Positions 53,155-61,655 of a DNA stretch of 64,000 bases are shown piece by piece. A model generated the notes under the pieces. That model was not told the origin of the DNA and did not search any database. It was given only the letters and a program-made list of their open reading frames with translations. Within the stretch, counting starts at the first letter, position 1; each line of letters begins with the position of its first letter. This stretch comes from Rhodospirillaceae bacterium (GTDB lineage: Bacteria; Pseudomonadota; Alphaproteobacteria; Rhodospirillales; Casp-alpha2). The stretch is from positions 1 to 64,000 of the forward strand of contig JABJBP010000025.1 in assembly GCA_018665815.1 (NCBI GenBank), in the 5' to 3' direction. A program made the translations under genes and the position numbers.

Positions 53155-55353
53155 ATGATGAACATCATGCGCAAGTATGGGCTTGAGCCAGCAATGGAAA
53201 CCTCGCGCCGGCAATTCATCGTCGGTGCCGCAGCCGTGACCGGCGGTCTCGTAGTTGGCTTCGGTGCCGGGGCCGCGACACCGGGCAAGCAGAAAGAAGC
53301 CCCAACCATCGATCCCTTCGATGCCTATATTCAAATTTCCGCGGACAACAAAGTCACCATCTTGTCGTCGCAATTCGACATGGGGCAGGGCAGTTATCAC
53401 GGCATCGCCACCTTGGTGATCGAGGAACTCGGCGCCAGTTGGGATCAGATCACCGTCCAGGGCGCCAGCGGCAACAAGGCTTATTACGCCAATCTGGCTT
53501 TCGGTGGGACCTTCCAGGGCTCCGGCGGCTCCACGTCGATTACGTCGTTCTATACGCGCTACCGGACGGCCGGTGCGACAGCCAGGACTATGCTAAGCGA
53601 GGCGGCGGCTAAGGCCTGGGGCGTGCCGGTAACCGAGATTTCGGTTGCCGAGGGGCGGCTTGCGCATAAATCCGGCAAATCCGCGACCTTCGGTGATATG
53701 GCTGGCGCTGCCGTGAACGTTCCGGTGCCGAAGAACGTCACGCTGAAAGCGCCGTCGGAATGGACTGAAATCGGCCGCGTCGACGCACGCCGCCATGACA
53801 CGGCGTCTAAGACCGATGGCACTCACGATTTTACCATCGATGTGAAGTTGCCGGGTATGCTGACGGCGGTGATGATTCATCCCCCCAGGTTCGGTGGCAC
53901 CGTGAAGTCGTTCGACGCTGCGAAAGCGAAGTCCATGCCGGGCGTCGTTGACGTTGTCGCCTTGCCGCGCGGGGTTGCTGTGGTCGCTCAAAATACGTGG
54001 GCGGCACTGCAGGCCCGAGACGCGGTCACCGTCCAATGGGACGACTCGGAGGCGGAGATGCGCGGCACCGATCAGATCATCGCCGAATACAAGACCTTGG
54101 CCACCGGCAAGCCCGGGATCATCGCCGTTGACACGGGCGACGCGGACGAGGCATTCGCCGGTGCGGCCAAGGTTTTGGAGGCCGAATACACGTTTCCTTA
54201 CCTAGCACATGCCGCGATGGAGCCGCTGAATGCCGTCGCGCACCGGAACGCTGACGGCATCTTGGATATCTGGGGTGGTCATCAAATGCCCGATATTTAC
54301 CAGGATCATGCCGCCAAGGCGGCTGGCGTGAAGCCCGAGCAGGTTCGCATGAACATCATGAAGACCGGTGGTGGGTTTGGCCGCCGGGCCTGCCCGGCCG
54401 ATGGCGATATCACCGCGGAAGTCGCAAGCATCGCCAAGGCCATCGGCTTCACGGCGCCGGTGAAGCTGCAATGGACCCGCGAAAATGACATGCGCGGCGG
54501 GCGCTACCGACCGGCCTACGTGCACCGGTTGAAGGCAGGCTTGGATGCGGTCGGCAATCTGGTCGCCTGGGATCATCACATCGTCGGGCAGTCAATCATC
54601 AAGGACACGCTGCCGTTCCTGTTGGCGAAGAACGGGCTCGATTTCATGTCCGTCGAAGGGGCTGCCAACATGCCCTACACAATTCCCAATTTCCGTGTCG
54701 GTGTGACCAACGCGGAGGTCGGGGTGCCGGTACTGTGGTGGCGGTCCGTGGGCTCGACGCACAACGCCTATGCTACCGAAGTGTTCCTCGATGAGGTCGC
54801 CCGGGCCGCCGGCAAAGACCCGCTGGCCATGCGATTGGAACTGCTCAAGGACAAGCCGCGTCATGTGGGGGTGCTGAAGCTGGCTGCCGAAAAAGCCGGC
54901 TGGGGTGTGAAGACAATACCGAAAGGCCACGCACTCGGCCTCTCCGTGCACGAAAGTTTCCACTCCTACGTGGCCGAGGTGGCGGAAGTGTCTGTGGAGG
55001 AAGGCCTTCCGAAAGTGCACCGGGTTGTCGCCGCCGTGGATTGTGGCATTCCCATTAACCCCAATGTCATCGAGGCGCAGGTGCAAGGCTCCATCGGCTT
55101 CGGACTGGGGGCCATCTTAGCGGAGAAAGTCACCATGACCGCCGGTGTCGTCGACCAGGGCAATTACGACACCTATACGCCGCTCCGCATGAATGCCATG
55201 CCGGACGTGGATGTCCACATCGTGGCGTCGGACGCCTCACCCACCGGAATTGGCGAGCCCGCCGTGCCGCCCATCGGCCCGGCTGTGGCCAATGCCGTGG
55301 CGGCGGCAACTGGCAAGGTTTATCGGGACCTGCCGATGATCAAGGATGGCTGA
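53155..55353 (+). CDS. iorB: Molybdopterin-dependent large subunit, IorB type, with Tat signal
   Basis: A 732-residue molybdenum hydroxylase large subunit from the ATG at 53155. A twin-arginine signal ([20 protein letters not shown]) directs folded export, so the complex is periplasmic. Family features include [38 protein letters not shown] and the C-terminal [18 protein letters not shown], which carries the catalytic Glu. No cytochrome c subunit gene follows, although periplasmic members usually pass electrons to one. The substrate is probably an N-heterocycle or aldehyde; not determinable here. Confidence 0.92.
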   Translation: MMNIMRKYGLEPAMETSRRQFIVGAAAVTGGLVVGFGAGAATPGKQKEAPTIDPFDAYIQISADNKVTILSSQFDMGQGSYHGIATLVIEELGASWDQITVQGASGNKAYYANLAFGGTFQGSGGSTSITSFYTRYRTAGATARTMLSEAAAKAWGVPVTEISVAEGRLAHKSGKSATFGDMAGAAVNVPVPKNVTLKAPSEWTEIGRVDARRHDTASKTDGTHDFTIDVKLPGMLTAVMIHPPRFGGTVKSFDAAKAKSMPGVVDVVALPRGVAVVAQNTWAALQARDAVTVQWDDSEAEMRGTDQIIAEYKTLATGKPGIIAVDTGDADEAFAGAAKVLEAEYTFPYLAHAAMEPLNAVAHRNADGILDIWGGHQMPDIYQDHAAKAAGVKPEQVRMNIMKTGGGFGRRACPADGDITAEVASIAKAIGFTAPVKLQWTRENDMRGGRYRPAYVHRLKAGLDAVGNLVAWDHHIVGQSIIKDTLPFLLAKNGLDFMSVEGAANMPYTIPNFRVGVTNAEVGVPVLWWRSVGSTHNAYATEVFLDEVARAAGKDPLAMRLELLKDKPRHVGVLKLAAEKAGWGVKTIPKGHALGLSVHESFHSYVAEVAEVSVEEGLPKVHRVVAAVDCGIPINPNVIEAQVQGSIGFGLGAILAEKVTMTAGVVDQGNYDTYTPLRMNAMPDVDVHIVASDASPTGIGEPAVPPIGPAVANAVAAATGKVYRDLPMIKDG

Positions 55354-55369
55354 ATAGGCATGCTGCCCT

Positions 55370-55720
55370 TTAGCGCGCGGCAATCACCATAATCTCGACA
55401 TCGAATTTGTCGGACGCCAGCTTGGCTTCGACACAGGCCCGGCACGGCGTGTTGCCAGGGCTCACCCAGGCATCCCAAACGGCGTTCATCTCAGCGAAAT
55501 TCGCCATGTCGGTGATCCACAAGTTCGCCGATAACAGCTTCGATTTGTCGGTTCCGGCTTCCGCCAGAAAGCCGTCGATACGGGCCAGGATGTCCTTGGT
55601 CTGCGCGGCAACGCTACCGCCGGGCGCGCCCTGCGCGACTTGGCCGGCCAGATAAACGGTGTCGCCGTGAATGACGACTTGGCTCATGCGGTCACCGGAA
55701 TGTTTGCGTTCGATACTCAT
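55370..55720 (-). CDS. RidA family protein
   Basis: A 116-residue YjgF/YER057c/UK114-family protein. The N-terminus GDTVYLAGQVAQGAPGGSVA and the C-terminal segment GNTPCRACVEAKLASDKFDV carry the conserved Arg and Glu/Lys region of enamine/imine deaminases. It probably destroys reactive 2-aminoacrylate-type intermediates released by PLP enzymes. It is convergent with iorB. Confidence 0.88.
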   Translation of the reverse strand: MSIERKHSGDRMSQVVIHGDTVYLAGQVAQGAPGGSVAAQTKDILARIDGFLAEAGTDKSKLLSANLWITDMANFAEMNAVWDAWVSPGNTPCRACVEAKLASDKFDVEIMVIAAR

Positions 55721-55795
55721 GGAAGATCTCCCGTAGTTAATTAATCTGGCGCGACCTTATCGAATTTCGCCATGGTGTAAACCGCCGGAGATTGG

Positions 55796-56713
55796 TTAAT
55801 CTGATCCGGCTTTCTCGCCGCCGGGAATTTCATCTGTGCCCAAGGCCTCAGCCAGACTCGATTGCGCGCTGCCGGGTTGCATGGGTTTTTGCTGGCTCGG
55901 GTCGGGGGCCCAGGCGGTCACGGTTAGAATGTCGAAAGTGGCGGGGATTCGGCCGTCTGGGCCGGCGAATTTTTCTAGGTATAGTTCACAAGCCTTGAGC
56001 AATGTCGCGCGGCGGCTGAAGCCCGGGCGTCTGTCCTTGTTGGCGTTGGCCTCGCCCATGTTGCGAAGGTCATGCATCAGTTTCAGCGGATTGTCGTAGG
56101 ACACGGTAATCTGTTCGGCATCGACGACCGGCAACGCGAAACCGGCGCGTTGCAGAAGATTGCCCATGTCACGGACGTCAATCAGCGGCGAGAAGCGCGG
56201 GCTCAGGCCGCCCTCAATGGCGATCTCGGCGTCATAAAGGCACGCCCGCAATTCTTTCAGCGTATCACCGCCAAAGACGCTGGCCAGGAATAAACCATCC
56301 GGTTTCAGGGCGTGGCGGATTTGGATTAGTGCCCCGGGCAGATCGTTGACCCAATGCAAGCTGAGATTGGACAGTACAGCGTCAAATGTTGCCGTGCCAA
56401 AAGGTAATGTTTCTTCATCGGCCACCAACGCTGGACGGTCATTCCCCCGTGCTCGACCGGCCATGGCCAGCGACAAGTCGGCCTGAATTAAGGTTTTGAC
56501 GGCGCCCCGCCCCCCGAGCACGCCCCCCAATCCGCCGGTGCGGCAGCCGAGGTCGAGGCTCAAGGGAAACTCGCGGGTGATGTCGTCGAGCCGGTCGGCG
56601 AGGCGATCGGCAACTTCGGCGAACAAAAAGTCATGATCGCCCAGCAATGGCGCGGCTCGGTCGCGGTGGCGACGGACGGCGGCCCGGTTGAAGACGGTCA
56701 TGGTTTCGGTCAT
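55796..56713 (-). CDS. Class I SAM-dependent methyltransferase, BioC-like
   Basis: About 305 residues from the ATG at 56713 (MTETMTVFNRAAVRRHRDRA); an ATG four codons further in is an alternative. SAM-site region LSLDLGCRTGGLGGVLG, post-motif LPFGTATFDAVLSNLSLHWV, and RHALKPDGLFLASVFGGDTL. In place of the usual acidic-Gly signature, DLGCRTGG is somewhat relaxed. The family occurs at this locus in many alphaproteobacteria, related to BioC and to the complex I assembly factor NDUFAF5. Its start codon is only 9 nt from that of divergent comF. Confidence 0.88.
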   Translation of the reverse strand: MTETMTVFNRAAVRRHRDRAAPLLGDHDFLFAEVADRLADRLDDITREFPLSLDLGCRTGGLGGVLGGRGAVKTLIQADLSLAMAGRARGNDRPALVADEETLPFGTATFDAVLSNLSLHWVNDLPGALIQIRHALKPDGLFLASVFGGDTLKELRACLYDAEIAIEGGLSPRFSPLIDVRDMGNLLQRAGFALPVVDAEQITVSYDNPLKLMHDLRNMGEANANKDRRPGFSRRATLLKACELYLEKFAGPDGRIPATFDILTVTAWAPDPSQQKPMQPGSAQSSLAEALGTDEIPGGEKAGSD

Positions 56714-56722
56714 GCTTTTCTT

Positions 56723-57514
56723 ATGGCACACGACAGCCCCTCCATAAATGCCGACCCGCACAGCGCCGATGCGCGCGGCCCTATTGGTCAGGCGGTCACG
56801 CACGTGCTTGATCTTTTGTTGCCGCCGCAATGCCTGAATTGCGGCTGTATTGTTGAGACCACAGGCGCGCTTTGCGCACCGTGCTGGGAACAGGTGAGTT
56901 TTTTGACGTCGCCGTTCTGTGCGTGTTGTGGCCTGCCGTTTGAAGAAGATGCCGGCACCGACGCACTTTGCGGCGCGTGCCACCGTGCGCGCCCTGCCTA
57001 TCAACGAGCGCGTGCGGTGATGATCTACGATGAGGCCAGCCGCCATATGATCTTGGCTTACAAGCACGGCGACCGCACCGATATGGCGCCGGCCTTCGCG
57101 GCTTGGGCGGCGCGGGCAGGCGGCGACTTGATTGCCGATGCGGATTTGATTGCGCCGGTTCCCCTTCACTGGACGCGGTTGTTTCGGCGGAGGTTCAATC
57201 AGGCCGCCCTCATCGCGCGCCATCTGAGCGCCGACGGGGGGCAGAAATTTGCTCCCGACCTGATTGTCCGCAAGCGTCGCACGCCAAGCCAAGCGGGTCT
57301 CGGCTTTGGCGGACGGCGGCGCAATGTCAGAGGGGCATTCCGGGCGGCGGCAAAATGGCGGTCGCGTCTGGCCGGCAAGCGCGTGTTATTGATTGATGAT
57401 GTGATGACCACCGGGGCCACGGTCTCATCGTGCGCCCGGGTTCTGACGCGCGCCGGCGCAAGCGCCGTCGATGTACTAACCCTGGCACGCGTGGTCCGGC
57501 CTCAGCCGGAGTAA
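56723..57514 (+). CDS. comF: ComF family phosphoribosyltransferase-like protein
   Basis: 263 residues from the ATG at 56723. An N-terminal double zinc-finger-like region (CLNCGCIVETTGALCAPCW and CACCGLPF...CGACH) is followed by a type I PRTase domain with the PRPP-binding loop VLLIDDVMTTGATVSS. ComF is linked to DNA uptake in competent bacteria, but its role in most alphaproteobacteria is unknown. It opens the + strand run comF-grxC-nitrilase. Confidence 0.92.
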   Translation: MAHDSPSINADPHSADARGPIGQAVTHVLDLLLPPQCLNCGCIVETTGALCAPCWEQVSFLTSPFCACCGLPFEEDAGTDALCGACHRARPAYQRARAVMIYDEASRHMILAYKHGDRTDMAPAFAAWAARAGGDLIADADLIAPVPLHWTRLFRRRFNQAALIARHLSADGGQKFAPDLIVRKRRTPSQAGLGFGGRRRNVRGAFRAAAKWRSRLAGKRVLLIDDVMTTGATVSSCARVLTRAGASAVDVLTLARVVRPQPE

Positions 57515-57610
57515 CATCATCGCGATCAGGGGCTGGACAGAAGGGCGCCTTGTCCCATATGTGTCGCTGGTTAATGTGTGTCCCTAGCGTCGATGAGAAG
57601 GAAGAATTTC

Positions 57611-57874
57611 GTGGCTAAAATTGAAATCTATACCTCGCCGTTCTGTGGCTTTTGTGCTCGGGCGAAAAGCCTGCTTGATGGCAAAGGCGTGGCGTTTGAG
57701 GAAATTGATACCTTCATGACTGGCGGGGCGCGCCAGGAAATGGCCGAGCGATCCGGCGGCCGAACCTCGGTGCCGCAGGTTTTCGTCGATGACGAATACA
57801 TCGGCGATTGCGAAGGTATCTTCGCACTCGATGCAGCCGGTGAGCTTGATGCAAAATTGGGCGTGGCCGGGTGA
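57611..57874 (+). CDS. grxC: Glutaredoxin 3
   Basis: An 87-residue dithiol glutaredoxin with CGFC at residues 12-15 and the TSVPQVF/GDCEG glutathione-binding elements. The start is the GTG at 57611 behind AGGAAG; an earlier in-frame start gives an unneeded extension. Its stop overlaps the start of the nitrilase-family gene (GTGA). Confidence 0.94.
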   Translation: MAKIEIYTSPFCGFCARAKSLLDGKGVAFEEIDTFMTGGARQEMAERSGGRTSVPQVFVDDEYIGDCEGIFALDAAGELDAKLGVAG

Positions 57875-58713
57875 CCCGCCGCTTCACGGCAGCTCTTTTA
57901 CAAACGCAAAGCGGTCGTGCTCCGGCCGGCAATGCCATAATCATTGCAGACATGGTGCGCGGCGCCCGCGACGCTGGCGCCGATTTGATCATGACACCGG
58001 AAACATCGAACATGATGGAGCCGGACCGCGACGTGGCGCGTGCCGCCGCACGCCTGGAAGCCGACGACGAATTTCTTGATGCGGCGCGCGGCTGGGCACG
58101 CGATACCGGGGCCTGGATTCTGCTGGGTTCCATTGTCGTCAAGAGCGAGACGCCGGCCCGCGCCGACGGCAAACCCATGTTGGCGAACCGATCCATCTTG
58201 TTGAACGCGGATGGTGAGACGGTGGCTCGGTTCGATAAAATTCATATGTTCGACGTCGAATTAGGCGAAGGCGAGGTTTATCGGGAATCGGAAGCGTATG
58301 CGCCGGGAACCGATATGGTCTTGGCCGACACGCCTTGGGGAAAGCTTGGCATGACGGTTTGTTACGACCTCCGCTTTGCGCATCTCTACCGCAAGCTGGC
58401 CAAGGCCGGCGCTGACTTTCTGTCGATCCCGTCAGCTTTCACTCAACCGACGGGTCGCGATCACTGGGAAATCTTGCTCCGGGCGCGAGCCATTGAAACA
58501 GGGTGCTTTGTCTTCGCGCCGGCCCAGACCGGTAATCATGAAGGCGGGCGTAAAACCTACGGACATTCCCTGGCGGTTGACCCGTGGGGCCGTGTGTTGG
58601 CCGATGGTGGCGAGGAGATCGGTATCGTTACCGCAGAAATCGACCCCGACGCGGTCGTCGTAGCGCGCCGAAAAATGCCGTCGCTCTCTCACGATCGCGA
58701 ATTTTTTGTATAG
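57871..58713 (+). CDS. Carbon-nitrogen hydrolase (Nit1-type)
   Basis: A 280-residue nitrilase-superfamily amidase. The Glu-Lys-Cys triad can be seen in LIMTPETSNMMEP (Glu), FDKIHMFDVELGEGEVYRES (Lys) and MTVCYDLRFAHLYRKL (Cys). Close relatives (Nit1) hydrolyse deaminated glutathione, a repair reaction that fits the coupling to grxC. It starts at the GTG at 57871. Its stop TAG (58711-58713) is part of the terminal inverted repeat of the adjacent palindromic element. Confidence 0.92.
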   Translation: MTRRFTAALLQTQSGRAPAGNAIIIADMVRGARDAGADLIMTPETSNMMEPDRDVARAAARLEADDEFLDAARGWARDTGAWILLGSIVVKSETPARADGKPMLANRSILLNADGETVARFDKIHMFDVELGEGEVYRESEAYAPGTDMVLADTPWGKLGMTVCYDLRFAHLYRKLAKAGADFLSIPSAFTQPTGRDHWEILLRARAIETGCFVFAPAQTGNHEGGRKTYGHSLAVDPWGRVLADGGEEIGIVTAEIDPDAVVVARRKMPSLSHDREFFV

Positions 58714-58967
58714 CCCCTCAGGCGCCGGGTGCTCACTCCGCTCGCTTGGCTTGCGGGCCATAAGGCCCGGCGCGCGGTCGCGCTTGCCTCTGGGCTAACG
58801 CCCGTCGGTAACAGAGACTTCCGAACATCGTCGCGCCGGCCAATTTGCAATGCTGTCAATTGGCTATGGAACCGACGAGCTTTGCTCGGAGGCAAGCCCA
58901 AAGGGCGCCGCGCGTGAGCGCGTAAGCCAAGCATCCCGGAGGGATGCGCCCGGCGCCAGAGGGGCTA
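58711..58967. mobile_element. MITE-like palindromic element between two convergent genes
   Basis: Terminal inverted repeats TATAGCCCCTC (58709-58719) and GAGGGGCTATA (58959-58969) are perfect for 11 bp and extend to 21 bp with one mismatch (then GGCGCCGGG). Further inside, the arms keep pairing imperfectly for roughly another 80 nt (GGCTTGCG / CGTAAGCC, GCTTGCCTC / GAGGCAAGC, CCCGTCGG / CCGACGAG). The whole could fold as a long hairpin around a 60-nt centre. TA flanks each end, as expected of a TA target duplication (IS630/Tc1-type). It has no ORF of its own. Confidence 0.7.
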
Positions 58968-59585
58968 TAAACAATGCACGGCGGGTTCGCCGTCATCGCG
59001 GGTGCTGATCTCCAAATCCTTCACCGCGCAGAGCCGTTGTTTGACGCCTGGAATATCGGTCACTTCCAGCCGCCCGTGTTCATAGGCGACGATTTGAAGC
59101 CGGCCGGTGGCGAGATCAAGCAACTCGCCGCTTATCAATAAATGATCGGGGTTGCGTGGCCGAGCGAATTCCTCGTTGCCGCGTGCGAAAGTTTCGTAAA
59201 TCAAGACGCCGCCCGGGGCGAGGGCATCGACGAGTGCTGGAAACAGGGGCCGGTACAAGTAATTGACGACGACGATGGCATCAAATTGCCGGCCATGCAG
59301 CGGTCCATCGGCGCCGAACGGTGAGGTGTCGGTTTCCATATCAAAGGTGATGATCTCCGCCGCGGAGTTTTCCGTAAGGTCGGAAAGCGCATCGGTATTG
59401 CGGTCAATTAACACGGCCTTGTGACCCTGTTGAAGGAAATGCCGAGCGTGACGGCCACCCCCACAGGCAAGGTCGAGCACGGGGCCATTGGTGGCCACAA
59501 GCGGTGCAAACCGGGCCACCCAGGGGGATGGTTCGGTGATTCTAAGGTGCTTCGCTCTGACGTCGTCGGTCGTAATCTTTTGCAT
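58965..59585 (-). CDS. TehB-like SAM-dependent methyltransferase
   Basis: A 206-residue class I methyltransferase: LDLACGGGRHARHFLQQGH SAM motif, FDAIVVVNYLYRPLFPALV and LAPGGVLIYETFARGNEEF. This resembles TehB/tellurite-resistance and thiopurine-type enzymes; the substrate is not predictable. Its TAG stop (58965-58967) lies in the terminal repeat of the MITE-like element, so the element may have replaced the original C-terminal codons. Confidence 0.88.
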   Translation of the reverse strand: MQKITTDDVRAKHLRITEPSPWVARFAPLVATNGPVLDLACGGGRHARHFLQQGHKAVLIDRNTDALSDLTENSAAEIITFDMETDTSPFGADGPLHGRQFDAIVVVNYLYRPLFPALVDALAPGGVLIYETFARGNEEFARPRNPDHLLISGELLDLATGRLQIVAYEHGRLEVTDIPGVKQRLCAVKDLEISTRDDGEPAVHCL

Positions 59586-59674
59586 TTGTTAACGCATTTA
59601 AGCTATGACAGTTGCTCCCAGGAGTGAACCAAAAGGGGTTCACTCGCGCAAACGGATGATAAAGACGGCGGCGC

Positions 59675-60124
59675 ATGATCGTATATCAATTCCGATGCAG
59701 CAACGGCCATGAGTTTGATGCATGGTTTCGCGACAGTTCCACCTGTGATCTTCAGATCAAGGCGGGGGATGTCGAATGTCCGCATTGTGGTGATCAACAC
59801 GTTTGCAAAGCCGTCATGGCACCGAATATCGCGCCCAGCCGTTCGCGCGCCAAATCATTGCCGCCGGAAAGCGACCGGGCCGAAAAGCGGGCCCATGAGG
59901 TTGCCGAGAAAATTCTCGAAGCGGTCGGCCAAATTCGCGGCCACGTTGAAGAAAATTTCGACAATGTCGGCGACGAGTTCGCCGATGAAGCCCGGCGTAT
60001 CCATTACGGAGAAGCCGAGGAGCGAGGCATCTTTGGTGAAGCGACCGACGAAGAAGCCGAGGAATTGGACGAAGAAGGCATCGAAGTTCACCGTCTGCCC
60101 AACCCGCCGCGCCGCGACAGTTAG
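59675..60124 (+). CDS. DUF1178 family protein
   Basis: 149 residues, starting MIVYQFRCSNGHEFDAWFRD, with CxxC-type zinc-ribbon residues (VECPHCGDQHVCKAVM) and an acidic C-terminal tail (TDEEAEELDEEGIEVHRLP). This matches DUF1178, of unknown function, which recurs beside the nitrilase and ubiG genes in alphaproteobacteria. Confidence 0.92.
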   Translation: MIVYQFRCSNGHEFDAWFRDSSTCDLQIKAGDVECPHCGDQHVCKAVMAPNIAPSRSRAKSLPPESDRAEKRAHEVAEKILEAVGQIRGHVEENFDNVGDEFADEARRIHYGEAEERGIFGEATDEEAEELDEEGIEVHRLPNPPRRDS

Positions 60125-60152
60125 ACCCCTGCAAAATTCTAAAACCGCCGCC

Positions 60153-61655
60153 GTGCCCGCCTCTAGCGCCGGCGCCCGAGCGTATTTTGGGCGAATTCAA
60201 CTGGTCGCAAGTCGATTGTGTTTGGTTTTGCTAATTGGATTTGCCGCCTTGTCGGCACCATCCCCGGTATCCTCAAAGATCCCTTTGTTCGAGGCGGCGA
60301 AGCGGACCTTTGTGCAAGCGACCCGGCATTATCAAGATCGCCAATATGTCGCCGCCATGAAAGTTTTGAAGAAACTTTGGCGCAAATATCCCGTCGGCGA
60401 TGCCGTCTGGGGGCATAGGGATCATAAAGTCGCTAAGCTGCATTAAGGCTCTCCGCCGTTTTACTACGCGCTCATGATGCTCTCGGAGGTGACCCATTGG
60501 CGTCTTAAAAAGAAACCTCAGGGGCCGGCATCGAAAATTACACTGCGCATCGTCCTGATCGGAAAATCAGCCGGCCTGCAACCGCGATCGCCGGGGGAAT
60601 TAACACGCCGCTAAGGCGTGGTCGTTCGGCATATGCTCCACAACAGTCTGCGCAACGACCGAGAAACATTTCATCAATCACTTTGGTTATTTCGGGAATA
60701 CGTTGCCTTCATCACCGGCGGAAAGCTGGATCTGAAAATCAAATTTCTAGACCTGCCGAACGTCAGTGTACCGGTTCGTGTCGCCGCATCGCCGTTGCGG
60801 ATGGCCGGACTTGATTATCAGCGTGCATGGCCGGTTATTTGGAACGCGATCCCTGCTGATATTCAGGCGTCATCGGATTGGTGGTGGATACTTTATCCGT
60901 CTCATGTGCCGCCGAAGTCCGCAGGATTCGGAAACAACGATTTTATTACCGGTGGCATGGCGGCAGGTGCGCGTGGCGAGCCAGTATTCTTGATTGATGA
61001 CCTCTGGTTGGTCCGCAAACCGCCACACCTTGGGGCCGGCGATTATTCCGACCTGGAACGCCAGGCCTACCTGCCGCAATGGCTGCAGCACGAATTTTTC
61101 CATCACTTGTTCCGCAATTATCCGGAATTCAAATTGGAAGCCAAAAGCCATCAGTGGTTTGACCGGCAGGCGTGTCCGAAAGATTTCAAAGGGCAATATG
61201 AGCCCGATTATTATGCCAATGCCCTGCACAAGCGATTGATGAATGCGCGACCGCCGCTGCATGTCACGCTGCGCCACCTGCCAACTGCGGGCCCTGCCCC
61301 AATCCCGAACCCGACAACAAAGCCAGCACCGGCAGGTGCCGCGCTTAGCGACATCGCCGGCACATATCGACGGACGCCGGTTGAAAACGATTGGCATGTC
61401 GGAAAAATTTCCACGGGATCGGCAAAAGGATCGAAAAAGGGTGTGGTGATGTGGCGTAACAAGGCCGGCCGGTCGTGGCGTCTCAAGCCTGATCTTGGTC
61501 GCGGCATGCTGGTCACGGGGCCGGATAATCCCTATTTCGAATCGCAACCTGTCTCTGCCCGCGACTTCACGTTGATTTATAAGACCAACGCCGGTATGGG
61601 CGGTGCAAAAATCATCGGATTCAAATTCCTAGGCGAGTTCTACCGCAAGGATTAA
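60153..61655 (+). pseudogene. Exported zincin-like metalloprotease gene crossed by two in-frame TAA codons
   Basis: One continuous reading frame of 500 codons if the TAAs at 60444-60446 and 60612-60614 are ignored. A GTG at 60153 gives a signal peptide (LVASRLCLVLLIGFAALSA). The middle reads PLFEAAKRTFVQATRHYQDR up to VAKLH, TAA, GSPPFYYALMMLSEVTHWRL through SPGELTRR, TAA, GVVVRHMLHNSLRND. It continues without break to a zinc-protease motif, HEFFHHLF, at about codons 313-320 with downstream Glu residues (NYPEFKLEAKSH). A C-terminal domain follows a Pro-rich linker. The last segment alone (GTG at 60618) is 345 residues and lacks a signal peptide. Family not recognised. Its stop overlaps that of convergent ubiG. 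Confidence 0.7.

Noticed and set aside
60153-61655. Genome-wide reassignment of TAA to a sense codon
   Set aside because: TAA ends many intact genes in the window (for example the sensor kinase, the cupin gene and lysC), so only local read-through, mutation or error remain possible.
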